DNA of 41,104 bases from Sulfuricella sp. (GTDB taxonomy: Bacteria; Pseudomonadota; Gammaproteobacteria; Burkholderiales; Sulfuricellaceae). The notes beneath the pieces were generated by a model. That model was not told the DNA's origin, ran no database searches, and was given only the letters and a program-made list of their open reading frames with translations. Positions 1-9,257 of the stretch are shown here, one piece after another. How positions within the stretch are numbered: position 1 is the stretch's first letter; each line of letters opens with the position of its first letter. The stretch spans positions 1 through 41,104 of the forward strand of contig JAQTMN010000020.1 in the NCBI GenBank assembly GCA_028714315.1, in the 5' to 3' direction. Position numbers and translations under genes: made by a program.

Positions 1-997
1 ACGGGTTGCCGGCCCAGGCTTCGGGGATCAGCAGCATCATCGCGTGCGGCAGCGAGTAGCCGCCGGCCACCAGCAGTTCCAGCGCATTGTCGAAGCAGGC
101 GGAGTCGGACTGGCCCTCCGCGATCAGCGGCCACAGTTTCTCCAGGTCTTCGCCCAGCAGTTTCGACGAGATCGCGGCGTGGCGGGCGGTCATCCAGTTC
201 ACGTTGCCGCGCAGGGTGTTGATTTCGCCGTTGTGCGCGATCATGCGGAACGGGTGCGCTAGATCCCAGGTGGGGAAGGTGTTGGTGGAAAAGCGCTGGT
301 GCACCAGCGCCAGCGCGCTGGCCATGCTCTCGTCGCGCAGGTCGAGATAATACTTGCCGACCTGGTCGGCCAGCAGCATGCCCTTGTAGACGATGGTGCT
401 GGCGGACAGCGACGGGATGTAGAAGCCGCTGCCCTGCCCGTTCGGCAGGCCGCGCACGGCGTGCTCGGCGGTCTTGCGGATGACGAACAGCTTGCGTTCG
501 AAGCTTTCGGCGTCGGCGCAATTAGCGCCGCGGCCGATAAAGATCTGGCGCATCAGCGGCTCGGCGGCTTTTACGCTCTCGCCCAGGCTGGCGTTGTCCA
601 CCGGCACGTCGCGCCAGCCCAGCAGGGTCTGGCCCTCGGCGGTAATCTTGCCGGCGATCGCCTGTTCGCACGCGGCACGCGCCGCCGCTTCGCGCGGCAG
701 GAACAGCATGCCGACGCCGTAGGCGCCCGCCGCCGGCAGCGAAATGCCCTGCGCGGCGCAGGATTTGCGGAAGAATGCGTCCGGAATCTGGAGCAGGATG
801 CCGGCGCCGTCGCCGGCCAGCGGATCGGCGCCGACGGCGCCGCGATGGGTCAGATTTTCCAGAATCTGCAAGCCCTGGCACACGATGTCGTGGCTCTGCT
901 TGCCCTTGATGTGCGCCACAAAGCCCACACCGCATGCATCGCGCTCCTGGCGCGGATCATACAAACCCTGTTGTACCGGCAACGAAGGATGGCTCAC
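1..997 (-). CDS. gltB: Glutamate synthase (NADPH) large subunit, N-terminal part (cut by window edge)
   Basis: The reading frame is open to the left edge, so only about 332 N-terminal residues are present. It encodes the class II glutamine amidotransferase domain of GltB, which releases ammonia from glutamine for transfer to 2-oxoglutarate. Near the start is ERDACGVGFVAHIKGK; by family knowledge the Cys (residue 22) becomes the N-terminal nucleophile after removal of a 21-residue propeptide. Further on are THRGAVGADPLAGDGAG and HNGEINTLRGNVNW, both typical of this domain. I prefer the GTG at 997 because AGGA lies 5 nt upstream; an in-frame ATG at 1009 has no clear ribosome site. It is the last gene seen in the leftward run after aroB and dgt, but a 245-bp gap suggests its own promoter. 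Confidence 0.93.
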   Translation of the reverse strand, partial: MSHPSLPVQQGLYDPRQERDACGVGFVAHIKGKQSHDIVCQGLQILENLTHRGAVGADPLAGDGAGILLQIPDAFFRKSCAAQGISLPAAGAYGVGMLFLPREAAARAACEQAIAGKITAEGQTLLGWRDVPVDNASLGESVKAAEPLMRQIFIGRGANCADAESFERKLFVIRKTAEHAVRGLPNGQGSGFYIPSLSASTIVYKGMLLADQVGKYYLDLRDESMASALALVHQRFSTNTFPTWDLAHPFRMIAHNGEINTLRGNVNWMTARHAAISSKLLGEDLEKLWPLIAEGQSDSACFDNALELLVAGGYSLPHAMMLLIPEAWAGNP

Positions 998-1032
998 GTT
1001 GTTCCTCATCAAATCATTACAGCCAAAAATAT

Positions 1033-1069
1033 GGTCATGGCGAATCTTCGCCGAATCACGAAACGGCGG
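1033..1069. repeat. Copy A of a dispersed ~39-bp intergenic repeat
   Basis: This stretch begins GGTCATGGCGAA and ends with CCGAATCACGAAACGGCG. It matches copies at 14525-14563 and 19507-19545 in the same orientation. This copy contains a perfect 6-bp hairpin, GGCGAA/TTCGCC (1039-1052), not kept in the other two. It lies in the leader region of gltB. Confidence 0.6.
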
Positions 1070-1242
1070 TTCCACGCCGTATTCCTCACTCCCAGCCCTT
1101 CGCGAGTTTCGGTTTAAAGCGGCGCCGCCAATCCCCATGATGTTCATGCAAAAAATCAGCGCGAAAGGGCGGAAATGTTACCCTGTCTCGGGCCGGATGG
1201 CAATATTGGGTCATGCGGGTGCGCGGGGCGTGTCAAGGGAAA

Positions 1243-2367
1243 TTAATCCTGTTCGACAGCGAAAAGGCGGCGGTATTCGCGGATGGCGTATCGGTCGGTC
1301 ATGCCGGCGATGTAGTCGGCGATGGCGCGGGGTTCGTCCCGTTCGGCTTTTTCCTGGAATTGGGGCGGCAGCAGGCGGGCGTCGCCGAGAAAGGCGTGGA
1401 ACAGTTCGCGGATGATGCGCCGGGCCTTGCTGCTCATGCGCATGACGCGGTAATGGCGGTACAGGTGGGTGCGCAGGAACCGCTTCAACTCCTGCTGCTC
1501 TTCCCGGACGGCCGGGCTGAAGGCGATCAGCGGCTGCGCCGCGCGCACGTCATCGATTGACCGGGGCGCGGCGGCGGCGATGTTGTCCGTGCTCTGGCCG
1601 ATCAGGTCCAGCGCCAGGGTATTGATCATGCGCCGCACGGTTTCATGGATCAGGCGCCGGCCGGCAAGGGCCGGGTAAAGGGCGCGCACCGCTTCCAGGT
1701 GGCGGGCGAAAATGCCGACCCCGGCCAGCTGTTCCAGGGTAATCAAGCCGGAGCGCAGGCCGTCGTCCACGTCGTGGTTGTTGTAGGCGATTTCGTCGGC
1801 GAGGTTGGCGATCTGGGCTTCCAGCGACGGCTGCCCGCCCTGCAGAAAGCGCGCGCCCACTTCGCCGAGCGGGCCGGCATTTTGCGGCGAGCAGTGCTTG
1901 AGGATGCCTTCGCGGGTTTCGAAGGTCAGGTTGAGCCCGTCGAATTCGGCGTAGCGTTCTTCCAGCACGTCCACCATGCGCAGCGACTGGAGATTGTGCT
2001 CGAAGCCGCCGTAGTCCTTCATGCAGTCGTTGAGCTCGTCCTGGCCGGCGTGGCCGAACGGGGTGTGGCCGAGATCGTGGGCGAGGGCGATGGCTTCCAC
2101 CAGATCCTCGTTGAGGCGCAGGTTGCGGGCGATGGTGCGCCCGATCTGCGCCACTTCCAGGCTGTGCGTCAGGCGGGTGCGGAACAGGTCGCCCTCGTGG
2201 TTGACGAACACCTGGGTTTTGTATTCGAGGCGGCGAAAGGCGGTGGAGTGGATGATGCGGTCGCGGTCGCGCTGGAATTCGCTGCGTCCCGCCGGCGTGG
2301 GTTCCTTGAAGCGGCGGCCGCGGCAGGTGTCGGATTTGGCGGCGTAAGGGGCGAGGCCGTCAGACAT
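1243..2367 (-). CDS. dgt: Deoxyguanosinetriphosphate triphosphohydrolase-like protein (HD superfamily)
   Basis: The 374-residue protein is a cytoplasmic HD-domain phosphohydrolase of the dGTPase-like family, expected to split dNTPs into deoxynucleoside and triphosphate. Metal ligands are visible: THSLEV (H68) and [10 protein letters not shown] (H97, D98). The preceding [11 protein letters not shown] is also a family signature. The start at 2367 is chosen because ATGTCTGA overlaps the aroB stop by 8 nt; the open frame continues upstream to 2535, but that part is an alternative reading of the aroB 3' end. The gene order aroB-dgt-gltB is common in beta- and gammaproteobacteria. Exact substrate preference cannot be read from sequence. 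Confidence 0.9.
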   Translation of the reverse strand: MSDGLAPYAAKSDTCRGRRFKEPTPAGRSEFQRDRDRIIHSTAFRRLEYKTQVFVNHEGDLFRTRLTHSLEVAQIGRTIARNLRLNEDLVEAIALAHDLGHTPFGHAGQDELNDCMKDYGGFEHNLQSLRMVDVLEERYAEFDGLNLTFETREGILKHCSPQNAGPLGEVGARFLQGGQPSLEAQIANLADEIAYNNHDVDDGLRSGLITLEQLAGVGIFARHLEAVRALYPALAGRRLIHETVRRMINTLALDLIGQSTDNIAAAAPRSIDDVRAAQPLIAFSPAVREEQQELKRFLRTHLYRHYRVMRMSSKARRIIRELFHAFLGDARLLPPQFQEKAERDEPRAIADYIAGMTDRYAIREYRRLFAVEQD

Positions 2368-3448
2368 GGCGCACGTAGCCATGCAGGGTGTCGCGCAGCG
2401 CCTGCTCCGCCACGTCGGCGGTGACGACCGCCGAACCGATCGACTTCTGCAGCACGAAGCGTATCCGGCCGCTTTCGACTTTTTTGTCGCCCGCCATATA
2501 GCCGAGGTAAACGTCTTCGCCGAGGTCGGGCGCATCGACCGGCAAACCGGCCCGCTCGAACAGGGTGCGGATGCGGTTCATGTCCTGTTCGCCGATCCAG
2601 CCAAGACGCCGGGAGAGATCCGCTGCCAGCACGGTCCCGGCAGCCACCGCTTCGCCGTGGAGCCAGTTGCCGTAGCCCATGCCGGCTTCGATGGCGTGGC
2701 CGAAGGTATGCCCAAGGTTGAGCAGGGCGCGCACGCCGCCTTCCCGCTCGTCCGCGGCCACCACCTCCGCCTTGTTCTCGCACGAGCGCCGAATGGCGTA
2801 GGCGAGGGCTTCCCGGTCGCGTTCCAGGAGCTTGTCCATGTTCTGCTCCAGCCATTCGAAGAACGGCAGGTCGCGGATCAGCCCGTACTTGATTACTTCG
2901 GCCAGGCCGGCGGAGAGCTCCCGATCGGGCAGGGTGTCGAGCGTGGTGGTATCGGCCAGCACCAGTTGCGGCTGGTAGAAAGCGCCGATCATGTTCTTGC
3001 CGAGCGGATGGTTGATGCCGGTCTTGCCGCCTACCGACGAATCGACCTGGGCAAGCAGGGTGGTCGGCACCTGGATGAAGGGCACGCCGCGCAGATAGGT
3101 GGCGGCGGCGTAGCCGGTGAGGTCGCCGATGACGCCGCCGCCCAGCGCGATCAGGGTGGTTTTGCGCTCGCAGCGGTGGGTGAGCAGGGCATCGTAGATC
3201 TGGTTCAGCGTGTCCGCCGTCTTGTATTTCTCGCCGTCGGGCAGGACGATCGGCAGGATGTCCACGCCCCGCGCCGCCAGTGCGTCGGTCAAGGCCGCGA
3301 GATAGAGGGGCGCCACCGTGGTGTTGGTGACGATGGCGGCCTGTTTCCGGGCGAGATGGGGCAGGATGAGTTCGGCTTGGCGCAGCAGGTTTTCGCCGAT
3401 ATGGATCGGGTAGGCGCGCTCGTTCAAATCGACGGTCAAGGTTTGCAT
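2360..3448 (-). CDS. aroB: 3-dehydroquinate synthase
   Basis: AroB converts DAHP to 3-dehydroquinate, the second shikimate pathway step, in the cytoplasm with NAD and a divalent metal. The 362-residue length is normal. NAD-binding [10 protein letters not shown] is at about 103-112 and the substrate loop [11 protein letters not shown] at 136-146. The three expected metal ligands are all present: E184 (GLAEVIKYG), H247 (NLGHTFGH) and H264 (NWLHGEAV). It starts 15 nt after the aroK stop and its end overlaps the dGTPase gene, so the three are probably cotranscribed with the pil genes upstream. Confidence 0.97.
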   Translation of the reverse strand: MQTLTVDLNERAYPIHIGENLLRQAELILPHLARKQAAIVTNTTVAPLYLAALTDALAARGVDILPIVLPDGEKYKTADTLNQIYDALLTHRCERKTTLIALGGGVIGDLTGYAAATYLRGVPFIQVPTTLLAQVDSSVGGKTGINHPLGKNMIGAFYQPQLVLADTTTLDTLPDRELSAGLAEVIKYGLIRDLPFFEWLEQNMDKLLERDREALAYAIRRSCENKAEVVAADEREGGVRALLNLGHTFGHAIEAGMGYGNWLHGEAVAAGTVLAADLSRRLGWIGEQDMNRIRTLFERAGLPVDAPDLGEDVYLGYMAGDKKVESGRIRFVLQKSIGSAVVTADVAEQALRDTLHGYVRHV

Positions 3449-3463
3449 GGTCTGGTAATGGGG

Positions 3464-4000
3464 TTAGTCTGGTTTTGCCGGTTTTTGAGGCGACACGTTC
3501 AACTGTTCTTCAAGCAGATGCACCAGGGCATGCACGCTTTGCGAACCGGAATCCACGATGATGTCGGCGGTTTCGCGATAGAGCGGGTCGCGTTGGGCGA
3601 ACAGCTCCTTGAGTTTGCCCAGGGGATCGGCGGTTTGCAGGAGCGGCCGGTTTTTGTCGTGGCGGGTGCGTTGCCACAAATCCTCGACCCTGGCGCGCAG
3701 GTAGATCACGGTGCCGTTGCGGCTGAGATTGTCGCGGTTGCGTTCGCTGAGAATCGCTCCGCCACCCGTGGCCAGGACGACGTTGCTTTGCGCGGCGAGT
3801 TCTTCGATCACCGCGCTTTCCCGCGCCCGAAATCCCGCTTCTCCCTCCAGCTCGAAAATCAGCGGAATATTGACCCCGGTGCGCCTCTCGATTTCATGAT
3901 CGGAATCGATAAAAGTCTTGTTGAGGCGCTTGGCGAGCAGCTTGGCCACCGTGGTCTTGCCCGCGCCCATCAATCCGACTAAAAAAATATTGCCTGTCAC
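3464..4000 (-). CDS. aroK: Shikimate kinase
   Basis: This 178-residue P-loop kinase phosphorylates shikimate to shikimate 3-phosphate. The Walker A motif GLMGAGKTT is at residues 9-17. Shikimate-binding residues are visible as D34 (DSDHEIE), R58 (GFRARE) and GGG at 79-81, and the lid arginine is R118 (DKNRPLL). The start is GTG (4000), with AAAGGGA just upstream. It follows pilQ by 78 nt, the classic pilQ-aroK-aroB order. The start codon lies in one arm of a 10-bp inverted repeat, described separately. Confidence 0.96.
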   Translation of the reverse strand: MTGNIFLVGLMGAGKTTVAKLLAKRLNKTFIDSDHEIERRTGVNIPLIFELEGEAGFRARESAVIEELAAQSNVVLATGGGAILSERNRDNLSRNGTVIYLRARVEDLWQRTRHDKNRPLLQTADPLGKLKELFAQRDPLYRETADIIVDSGSQSVHALVHLLEEQLNVSPQKPAKPD

Positions 4001-4034
4001 CTGGTCCCTTTGTGGGGTGTCAATGTGACAGGCA
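3991..4034 (-). promoter_or_regulatory. Inverted repeat spanning the aroK start codon
   Basis: TGCCTGTCAC (3991-4000) and GTGACAGGCA (4025-4034) are perfectly complementary over 10 bp with a 24-nt spacer. In the aroK messenger the 3' arm contains the GTG start codon, and the ribosome site AAAGGGA lies in the loop. Immediately upstream on the minus strand is a TAAAAT box (4034-4039) without a clear -35. A translational control hairpin or a protein operator is possible; chance cannot be excluded for a repeat of this length. Confidence 0.35.
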
Positions 4035-4078
4035 TTTTAACGGAAAAAGCGGAACTACATGTAATGCGATGTTGCGCG

Positions 4079-6217
4079 TTACCGGAGGTTGAGGCTTTCC
4101 TTCAAAATTTTGGGGGTCACGAAGATCAGCAATTCCGACTTGTCGTCCCGCTTGGCCGTATTCTTAAACAGGAAGCCGACGACAGGGATATCGCCCAGCA
4201 AAGGAATCTTGTTAACGGTATCCTGCTGGTCTTGCCGGTAAATGCCACCGATAACCACGGTTCCGCCGTTTTCCACCAGCACCTGGGTCATGATCTGTTT
4301 GGTATCGATGGCCGGACCGGCTATCGTATCGGTGCCGCGGGTGTCCTTATTGACCTTCAGATCCATGATGATGTTGTCATCGGGGGTGATCTGAGGCTTG
4401 ACCTTCAAGCTCAGCACGGCTTTCTTGAACGAAACGCTGGTGGCCCCGCTGCTGGAAGCCTGCAGATAAGGTATCTCGGTGCCGTCCTCGATCGTGGCTT
4501 CCATTTGATCGGCGGTTACGATGCGAGGATTGGAGATCACCTTTCCCTTGCCGTCCGCCTGCAATGCGGATAGTTCCAGTTGAAGCGCACCCGTTACGGC
4601 ATTGCTGAAAATCAGGGCCAGCGCGCCTGGCTGGGTGCTGTTAATGGATCCCGCGGCCAGATTTACCGAAAGGTTAGTCGGATACATCGTGGTTGGCGTT
4701 CCTTTCGCGGGGAACATGTTGGAAAAGTCTTCCAGATGGCCGGTGGTCGCGATTTGCGTGGTTGCATTGGGGTCGCGGAGTTGACTGTTGGGAATCGCTA
4801 GCCGCACGCCAAGATTTCTGCTGAAATCATTGCTGGCTTCCACGATGCGCGTATCGATCATCACTTGCTTGACGGGAATGTCGATCTGGTTGATCAGCTT
4901 GCGGATCTCTTCGAGCTTGGACGGGATGTCCTGAACAAACAACATGTTGGTTCGAGGATCCCAGACGGCGCTACCCCGCTTGGACAGGATTTTTTGTTTG
5001 TCGTCGGTAAGGATTTTCTGGAAAGCGTCGGCCTTGGTGTATTTGAGTTGGAAACTCTCCGTCCGGACGGTTTCCAGATCGGAAATCTGGTTGCGGGCTT
5101 CGAGTTCCAATTTCTCTTTGGTGGCTAGCTCGTCCGTCGGCGCGATCCAGATCACATTGCCGGACTTGCGCATGCTCAAGCCCTTGCTGTGGAGAATAAT
5201 GTCGAGCGCCTGGTCCCAGGGAACGTCTTTGAGTCTTAGCGTCAAATTGCCGCCGACGGAGTCGCTCGCAATGATATTCAGGCCGGTGAATTCGGCGAGG
5301 ACTTCCAGCACTGAGCGCACGTCCACATTCTGGAAGTTGAGGGAGAGCTTTTCACCGCTATAGCCGGTTTTGTTGCCTTGCACGAGTTTGTTCGGATCTT
5401 CGATGATCGGCTTGATGTCAAGAATGAATTGGCGGTCGGTTTGATAGGCGGAATGCTCCCATAGCCCTTTGGGCTCGATTACCATACGAACGTTGTTCCC
5501 TTGGCCGAAGGTGCTGATTTTTTGCACCGGTGTTCCAAAGTCGACAACATCCAGTCTTCGTTCCAAATTGCGCGGGACGGTCGTATTGATGAAATCAACC
5601 ACAATGGTTTTTCCCTCATTGCGGATATCGATTCCCGTATTCGTGTCGGAAAGATCGACCACGATGCGACCCTCACCCGCTTGGCCGCGGCGGAAGTCCA
5701 CATCCAACAGGGAATGTTTTTTGGCGTCGAGCTGGGGCTCGGCGAAGTTTGCGCTTACATTTGACGTCGTCCCCGCCACTTCGCTTCCCTGAAGAGTGAT
5801 GAGCAGCGTATTGTCCTCAATCTTGGTTTCATAGCCGGCCGGCTTGGCCAAATTGATCACCAAGCGGGTACGATTTCCTGCTTGGACGATATTCAGGTTA
5901 CGCAGAACCCCTTCGTTTGCGTTGATCGTGCTCTTGCCTAGGCCGTTGGCCGTATCCGGCAGGTCCAGGGCAATGCGCGGGGGGTTGTTGACGGCAAAAC
6001 CAGGCGGGGAATTTTTGAGCGGTTGTTTCAGTTTTGCCGAAATCAAGATTTTTCCGCTGGGCAATATGGTGTAATCCAAGCTTTCAATGCTATTTTTCGG
6101 CCCCGTGGCTTGATCGGTGTTGCCGGACTCGATGGCCGCCTGGCTCTGCGATATGAATAGCGCAACGATGCAGGCTGTTTGGATTACACTGAAAAATGCT
6201 GATTTTATGATGTTCAT
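4079..6217 (-). CDS. pilQ: Type IV pilus secretin PilQ
   Basis: PilQ forms the outer-membrane pore for the pilus fibre. The 712-residue protein begins with a signal peptide (KSAFFSVIQTACIVALFISQ, then SQA). Two AMIN-type domains follow (about 45-130 and 165-280), which bind peptidoglycan. Then come an STN-like segment (about 295-360, LSLNFQNVDVRSVLEVLAEF), a secretin N-domain (about 385-450) and the secretin core (about 530-705). The core includes VENGGTVVIGGIYR and the closing KIPLLGDIPVVGFLF, with ELLIFVTPKIL at the end. It begins 8 nt after pilP and closes the pilMNOPQ run. Confidence 0.97.
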   Translation of the reverse strand: MNIIKSAFFSVIQTACIVALFISQSQAAIESGNTDQATGPKNSIESLDYTILPSGKILISAKLKQPLKNSPPGFAVNNPPRIALDLPDTANGLGKSTINANEGVLRNLNIVQAGNRTRLVINLAKPAGYETKIEDNTLLITLQGSEVAGTTSNVSANFAEPQLDAKKHSLLDVDFRRGQAGEGRIVVDLSDTNTGIDIRNEGKTIVVDFINTTVPRNLERRLDVVDFGTPVQKISTFGQGNNVRMVIEPKGLWEHSAYQTDRQFILDIKPIIEDPNKLVQGNKTGYSGEKLSLNFQNVDVRSVLEVLAEFTGLNIIASDSVGGNLTLRLKDVPWDQALDIILHSKGLSMRKSGNVIWIAPTDELATKEKLELEARNQISDLETVRTESFQLKYTKADAFQKILTDDKQKILSKRGSAVWDPRTNMLFVQDIPSKLEEIRKLINQIDIPVKQVMIDTRIVEASNDFSRNLGVRLAIPNSQLRDPNATTQIATTGHLEDFSNMFPAKGTPTTMYPTNLSVNLAAGSINSTQPGALALIFSNAVTGALQLELSALQADGKGKVISNPRIVTADQMEATIEDGTEIPYLQASSSGATSVSFKKAVLSLKVKPQITPDDNIIMDLKVNKDTRGTDTIAGPAIDTKQIMTQVLVENGGTVVIGGIYRQDQQDTVNKIPLLGDIPVVGFLFKNTAKRDDKSELLIFVTPKILKESLNLR

Positions 6218-6225
6218 GGGAGCCC

Positions 6226-6750
6226 CTACTTCTGCTTTTGTTCCGGCCCTTCGGCCAGATTGATGCTGGTGTTTCGCTCGATCCAGTTACCGCTGGCGTC
6301 CTGTGCGATTTCCGTCATGACGAGTTCGGTTTCCGCGATTTTGGTGATGATGCCGAAATTCTGTCCCATGTAATTGCCGATTTTCACCCGGTACAGGCTG
6401 CCATCGGAAGTTTTGACCAAGCCGTACGTAATGTTGTTTTGCTTCAGGGTGCCCACCATTTTCAGGTTTTCCAGAGGATATTCCTCCAGTTTTTCCTTAC
6501 TTCGGTTCAGGTCGGGTTGAAACCCGCCTCCTCCTTTGCTGGGCAGCAACTTGCGGGGTTTGAATGGGTCGGGAAGATCAAAAGCTCCGTAGCCAAAGGA
6601 CTCATAAGGTTTGATTTCGGGCAAAGGCTCAATTTTGCCGTGCAAGCCTTCGCCTGAGTCGGCAATGAATTTTTTTAGATCATCCATCCCGCTTCCGGAG
6701 CAGGCCGTCAGGCCGAGGCAGGCAACGAGCAACAAATGCAAGCGTCTCAT
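6226..6750 (-). CDS. pilP: Type IV pilus assembly lipoprotein PilP
   Basis: PilP is an inner-membrane lipoprotein that links the PilN/PilO platform to the PilQ secretin. The 174-residue product has a lipoprotein signal with lipobox LTAC, giving acylated C17. A proline-rich, probably disordered linker (about 35-80, with LPDPFKPRKLLPSKGGGG) is followed by the compact beta domain (LENLKMVGTLKQNNITYGLV, then YRVKIGNYMGQNFG), typical of PilP. Its ATG overlaps the pilO stop by 4 nt, which implies coupled translation. Confidence 0.95.
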   Translation of the reverse strand: MRRLHLLLVACLGLTACSGSGMDDLKKFIADSGEGLHGKIEPLPEIKPYESFGYGAFDLPDPFKPRKLLPSKGGGGFQPDLNRSKEKLEEYPLENLKMVGTLKQNNITYGLVKTSDGSLYRVKIGNYMGQNFGIITKIAETELVMTEIAQDASGNWIERNTSINLAEGPEQKQK

Positions 6751-7379
6751 TTTTTCGCCCCTTTACCTTTATCCTTTGCCACTTTCTTTTGTGTCGCGAG
6801 CTCCTCTTCATCCAGATAGCGGTAGGTTTTGGCAACGGCTGTCATCGTCAGTGCCGGGCTACCGGCGGATATGTTGATGTCGTTCAGGGTGACGATACGC
6901 GGTAATCGGGAGATGTCGCTGGCAAAGGCGCCGAGGTCGTGATAATTGCCCGTGACCCGGATGGAAATGGGCAATTCGGCATAAAAGTCGGATGAAGTTT
7001 CTCTCGCGGCTGGCTTGAAAAGCTCGAATTCCAGTCCCCGCCCTAACCCTGCCTGATTGATATCGGTAAGCAGTGCGTCCATTTCGGCCTTGTTCGGCAG
7101 TTGCTTTATCAAGGCTCCAAACGCCAGCTCAAGGTCTTTGAGCTGCTGGCGATAGGTGTCCAGATTCACGGCCTGTTTTTTCTTCTCGACGAAAGTACTG
7201 CGCAACTGTTCTTCTTTCTGCTTGGCGGTGTCAAGGTCGGTGAGTTGGTCTTGCCAATCCAACCAATAGCCCGCAAAGAGAATGAGGCCGAATATTGCGC
7301 ACAACGCCAACAACTTGGGAAGCCAGGGCCAATTGCCGATGTCTCTCGGGTTAAGCTTTCGGAAGTCGTCCAGGGTCAT
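6747..7379 (-). CDS. pilO: Type IV pilus inner-membrane platform protein PilO
   Basis: PilO pairs with PilN in the inner membrane to form the alignment complex. The 210-residue protein has a short cytoplasmic start, one transmembrane segment at about 21-41 (LLALCAIFGLILFAGYWL), a coiled coil (about 43-75) and a periplasmic ferredoxin-like domain. ELPISIRVTGNYHDLGAFAS is the conserved core of that domain. The C-terminus is Lys-rich. Both ends share 4-nt ATGA overlaps with pilN and pilP. Confidence 0.95.
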   Translation of the reverse strand: MTLDDFRKLNPRDIGNWPWLPKLLALCAIFGLILFAGYWLDWQDQLTDLDTAKQKEEQLRSTFVEKKKQAVNLDTYRQQLKDLELAFGALIKQLPNKAEMDALLTDINQAGLGRGLEFELFKPAARETSSDFYAELPISIRVTGNYHDLGAFASDISRLPRIVTLNDINISAGSPALTMTAVAKTYRYLDEEELATQKKVAKDKGKGAKK

Positions 7380-7981
7380 ACTTTTTTGTCCTTGCCTGAA
7401 ATGGCGCCTGTTCCACCCGTGGGTTTACTTGCACTTTGTTCAGGTCTCACGAGCTTGACATTCAAGGAAAATTCGCTGACTTTCAGGTTGTTTACCGTGG
7501 CGGCCTTGGTTTCGATCAGATTGGGAGATTGCAGCCACGCCGATGCTTCGAGGTTCCTCATCAACGTGGCGACGCGGGCGTTGGATTGCGCGTAGCCCTG
7601 CAGGTTGATGTCCGTGCCGTTTTGCTTGACCGCTTTGAGATATACCCCATCCGGCAATTGGCGCACCAGTTGATCGAGCAGATAGACCACCGCCGAGCGG
7701 TTGCTTTGCAGGGTTTCCACGACCTGTTTGCGCGCGAGCATCGCTTGCGTCTGCTCCTTGAGCTTCTTGATTTCCGCGATTTGGTCGTCGAGTTTCTTGG
7801 TCTCCACTTCCAGATATTTGTTGCGGGCCTCCTGATTTTCTATCCGCAACCCCAGAACGGTATGGATCATGAGGACAAGCGCCAACCCGAGCACCGAAAC
7901 GGCGCCGGCAAGGAAGGCCAGCTGGCGCTGACGGGCGGCGCGTTTCTGTTCGCGATGGGGTAACAGGTTGATGCGGATCAT
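7376..7981 (-). CDS. pilN: Type IV pilus inner-membrane platform protein PilN
   Basis: PilN's short cytoplasmic tail (INLLP motif) docks into PilM, and its periplasmic part dimerises with PilO. The 201-residue protein starts MIRINLLPHREQKR, with a membrane segment at about 20-43 and a coiled coil (about 48-85), then a ferredoxin-like domain. The ATG at 7981 is preferred over an upstream in-frame start at 8011 because it gives the conserved N-terminus and an ATGA overlap with the pilM stop. Confidence 0.96.
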   Translation of the reverse strand: MIRINLLPHREQKRAARQRQLAFLAGAVSVLGLALVLMIHTVLGLRIENQEARNKYLEVETKKLDDQIAEIKKLKEQTQAMLARKQVVETLQSNRSAVVYLLDQLVRQLPDGVYLKAVKQNGTDINLQGYAQSNARVATLMRNLEASAWLQSPNLIETKAATVNNLKVSEFSLNVKLVRPEQSASKPTGGTGAISGKDKKV

Positions 7982-9069
7982 GGATCGAACCTCCGCATGG
8001 CAAGGCCGCAAGCGGTGAGTAGCATGGGTGCGTCCAACGCCAGTTGGCGAGGTCTGACGCGCGAGGAAATCGCCATGCTGGCGAAAGGATTGGCGATGGA
8101 AGTCGGGATCTGGGTGCGTTGAAGGATCGCCTCATCCACGCCTGCCAACATGGCGCACCCGCCGGCGACGAAGATGTGATCGACCCGGTTGAACTGGGTG
8201 GAAGAAAAGAAAAACTGCAATGCCCGGAACACTTCAAGCGCAAGATTGCCTAGAAATGGTTGCAGCACCTCGGCCTCGTAGTTTTCCGGCAGCCCGCCGT
8301 TGCGCTTGGCGATTTCAGCTTCTTCCGACGACAGGCTATAGCGCCGCTGGATTTCCTGGGTAAGCTGGTTGCCGCCAAAAGTTTGTTCCCGCATGTAAAC
8401 CGACTGGTTGTTGAGGAGCACGGTGACATGCATCATGGTGGAGCCGATGTCGATGATGGCGATGGTTTGATCTTGCCCGCCGTTGGGCAGCTGCGGCGCG
8501 ATCAATTCGTATGCGGTTTGCGTGGTGAAGGATTCGACGTCCATCACCAGCGCCTTCAGTCCCGCCGATTCGGCGGCGGCGACGCGATCATCGACTTTTT
8601 CCTTGCGCGACGCGGCGATCAATACGTCGACTTCCTCCGGGCTGTTGGACGCGGGGCCGAGCACCTGGAAGTCCAGGTTGACTTCATCCAGGGCGAAGGG
8701 AATGTACTGGTTTGCCTCGCTTTCGACTTGCAGCTCCAGCTCATTTTCGCTCAATCCGGCGGGCACGACGATTTTCTTGGTGATGACCGCGGCCGCGGGC
8801 AGGGCCAGCGCCACGTTTTTGATGCGGGTGCCCATCTGGCGCCAGGCATGCTTTAACGCTTCGGCAAGTGCGTCGGGGTTGGCGATGTTGCCGTCGGCGA
8901 CGGTGTCTTTTGCCAGCGGCTCGATCGTATAGCGTTCGATACGGTAGAGCCCCTTGCCTGCGTCGCTGAGCTCGACCATTTTGACGGATGAAGTGCTGAT
9001 ATCTACGCCCAATAGCGGCGGGGATTTCGCTTGCAGGAAACCTATATCCAGATTGAAGTCGAGCTGCAA
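7978..9069 (-). CDS. pilM: Type IV pilus assembly protein PilM (actin-like ATPase)
   Basis: PilM is a cytoplasmic FtsA/actin-fold protein that binds ATP and the PilN tail. In the 363-residue product the nucleotide-binding elements are GVDISTSSVKMVEL (phosphate 1), AIIDIGSTMMHVTVL (phosphate 2) and FVAGGCAMLAGVDE (adenosine). The start is TTG (9069); AAGGAA lies 6 nt upstream and supports it. First gene of pilMNOPQ, divergent from ponA. The upstream gap holds two direct copies of GTTATGC 9 bp apart (9096-9111) and several AT-rich boxes, but no promoter I would name with confidence. Confidence 0.95.
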   Translation of the reverse strand: MQLDFNLDIGFLQAKSPPLLGVDISTSSVKMVELSDAGKGLYRIERYTIEPLAKDTVADGNIANPDALAEALKHAWRQMGTRIKNVALALPAAAVITKKIVVPAGLSENELELQVESEANQYIPFALDEVNLDFQVLGPASNSPEEVDVLIAASRKEKVDDRVAAAESAGLKALVMDVESFTTQTAYELIAPQLPNGGQDQTIAIIDIGSTMMHVTVLLNNQSVYMREQTFGGNQLTQEIQRRYSLSSEEAEIAKRNGGLPENYEAEVLQPFLGNLALEVFRALQFFFSSTQFNRVDHIFVAGGCAMLAGVDEAILQRTQIPTSIANPFASMAISSRVRPRQLALDAPMLLTACGLAMRRFDP

Positions 9070-9168
9070 CGAAAATTCCTTTTCAATATTGCCCGGTTAT
9101 GCGCGTTATGCATAATTTACATTAAATGCTAACAACAAGTCCAGATCGTGTAAAGCATTCTTTTGTGA

Positions 9169-9197
9169 TTTCTTTTGTTGAATATGCGCCCTATAAT
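9169..9197 (+). promoter_or_regulatory. Probable ponA promoter
   Basis: A perfect TATAAT (9192-9197) sits about 60 nt before the ponA start. The hexamer 17 nt upstream is TTTCTT (9169-9174), a poor -35. Position and the perfect -10 make it the best candidate in this divergent pilM/ponA gap. Confidence 0.5.
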
Positions 9198-9257
9198 CCA
9201 TTTTTGGTTTGTTCGTGTCAAACGGGCTTTGGTTACATTTAGTTAAGGATGGGTTTA

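Noticed and set aside
2366-3982. 538-codon plus-strand frame across aroB and aroK
   Set aside because: It runs antisense to two well-supported genes and lacks family motifs.
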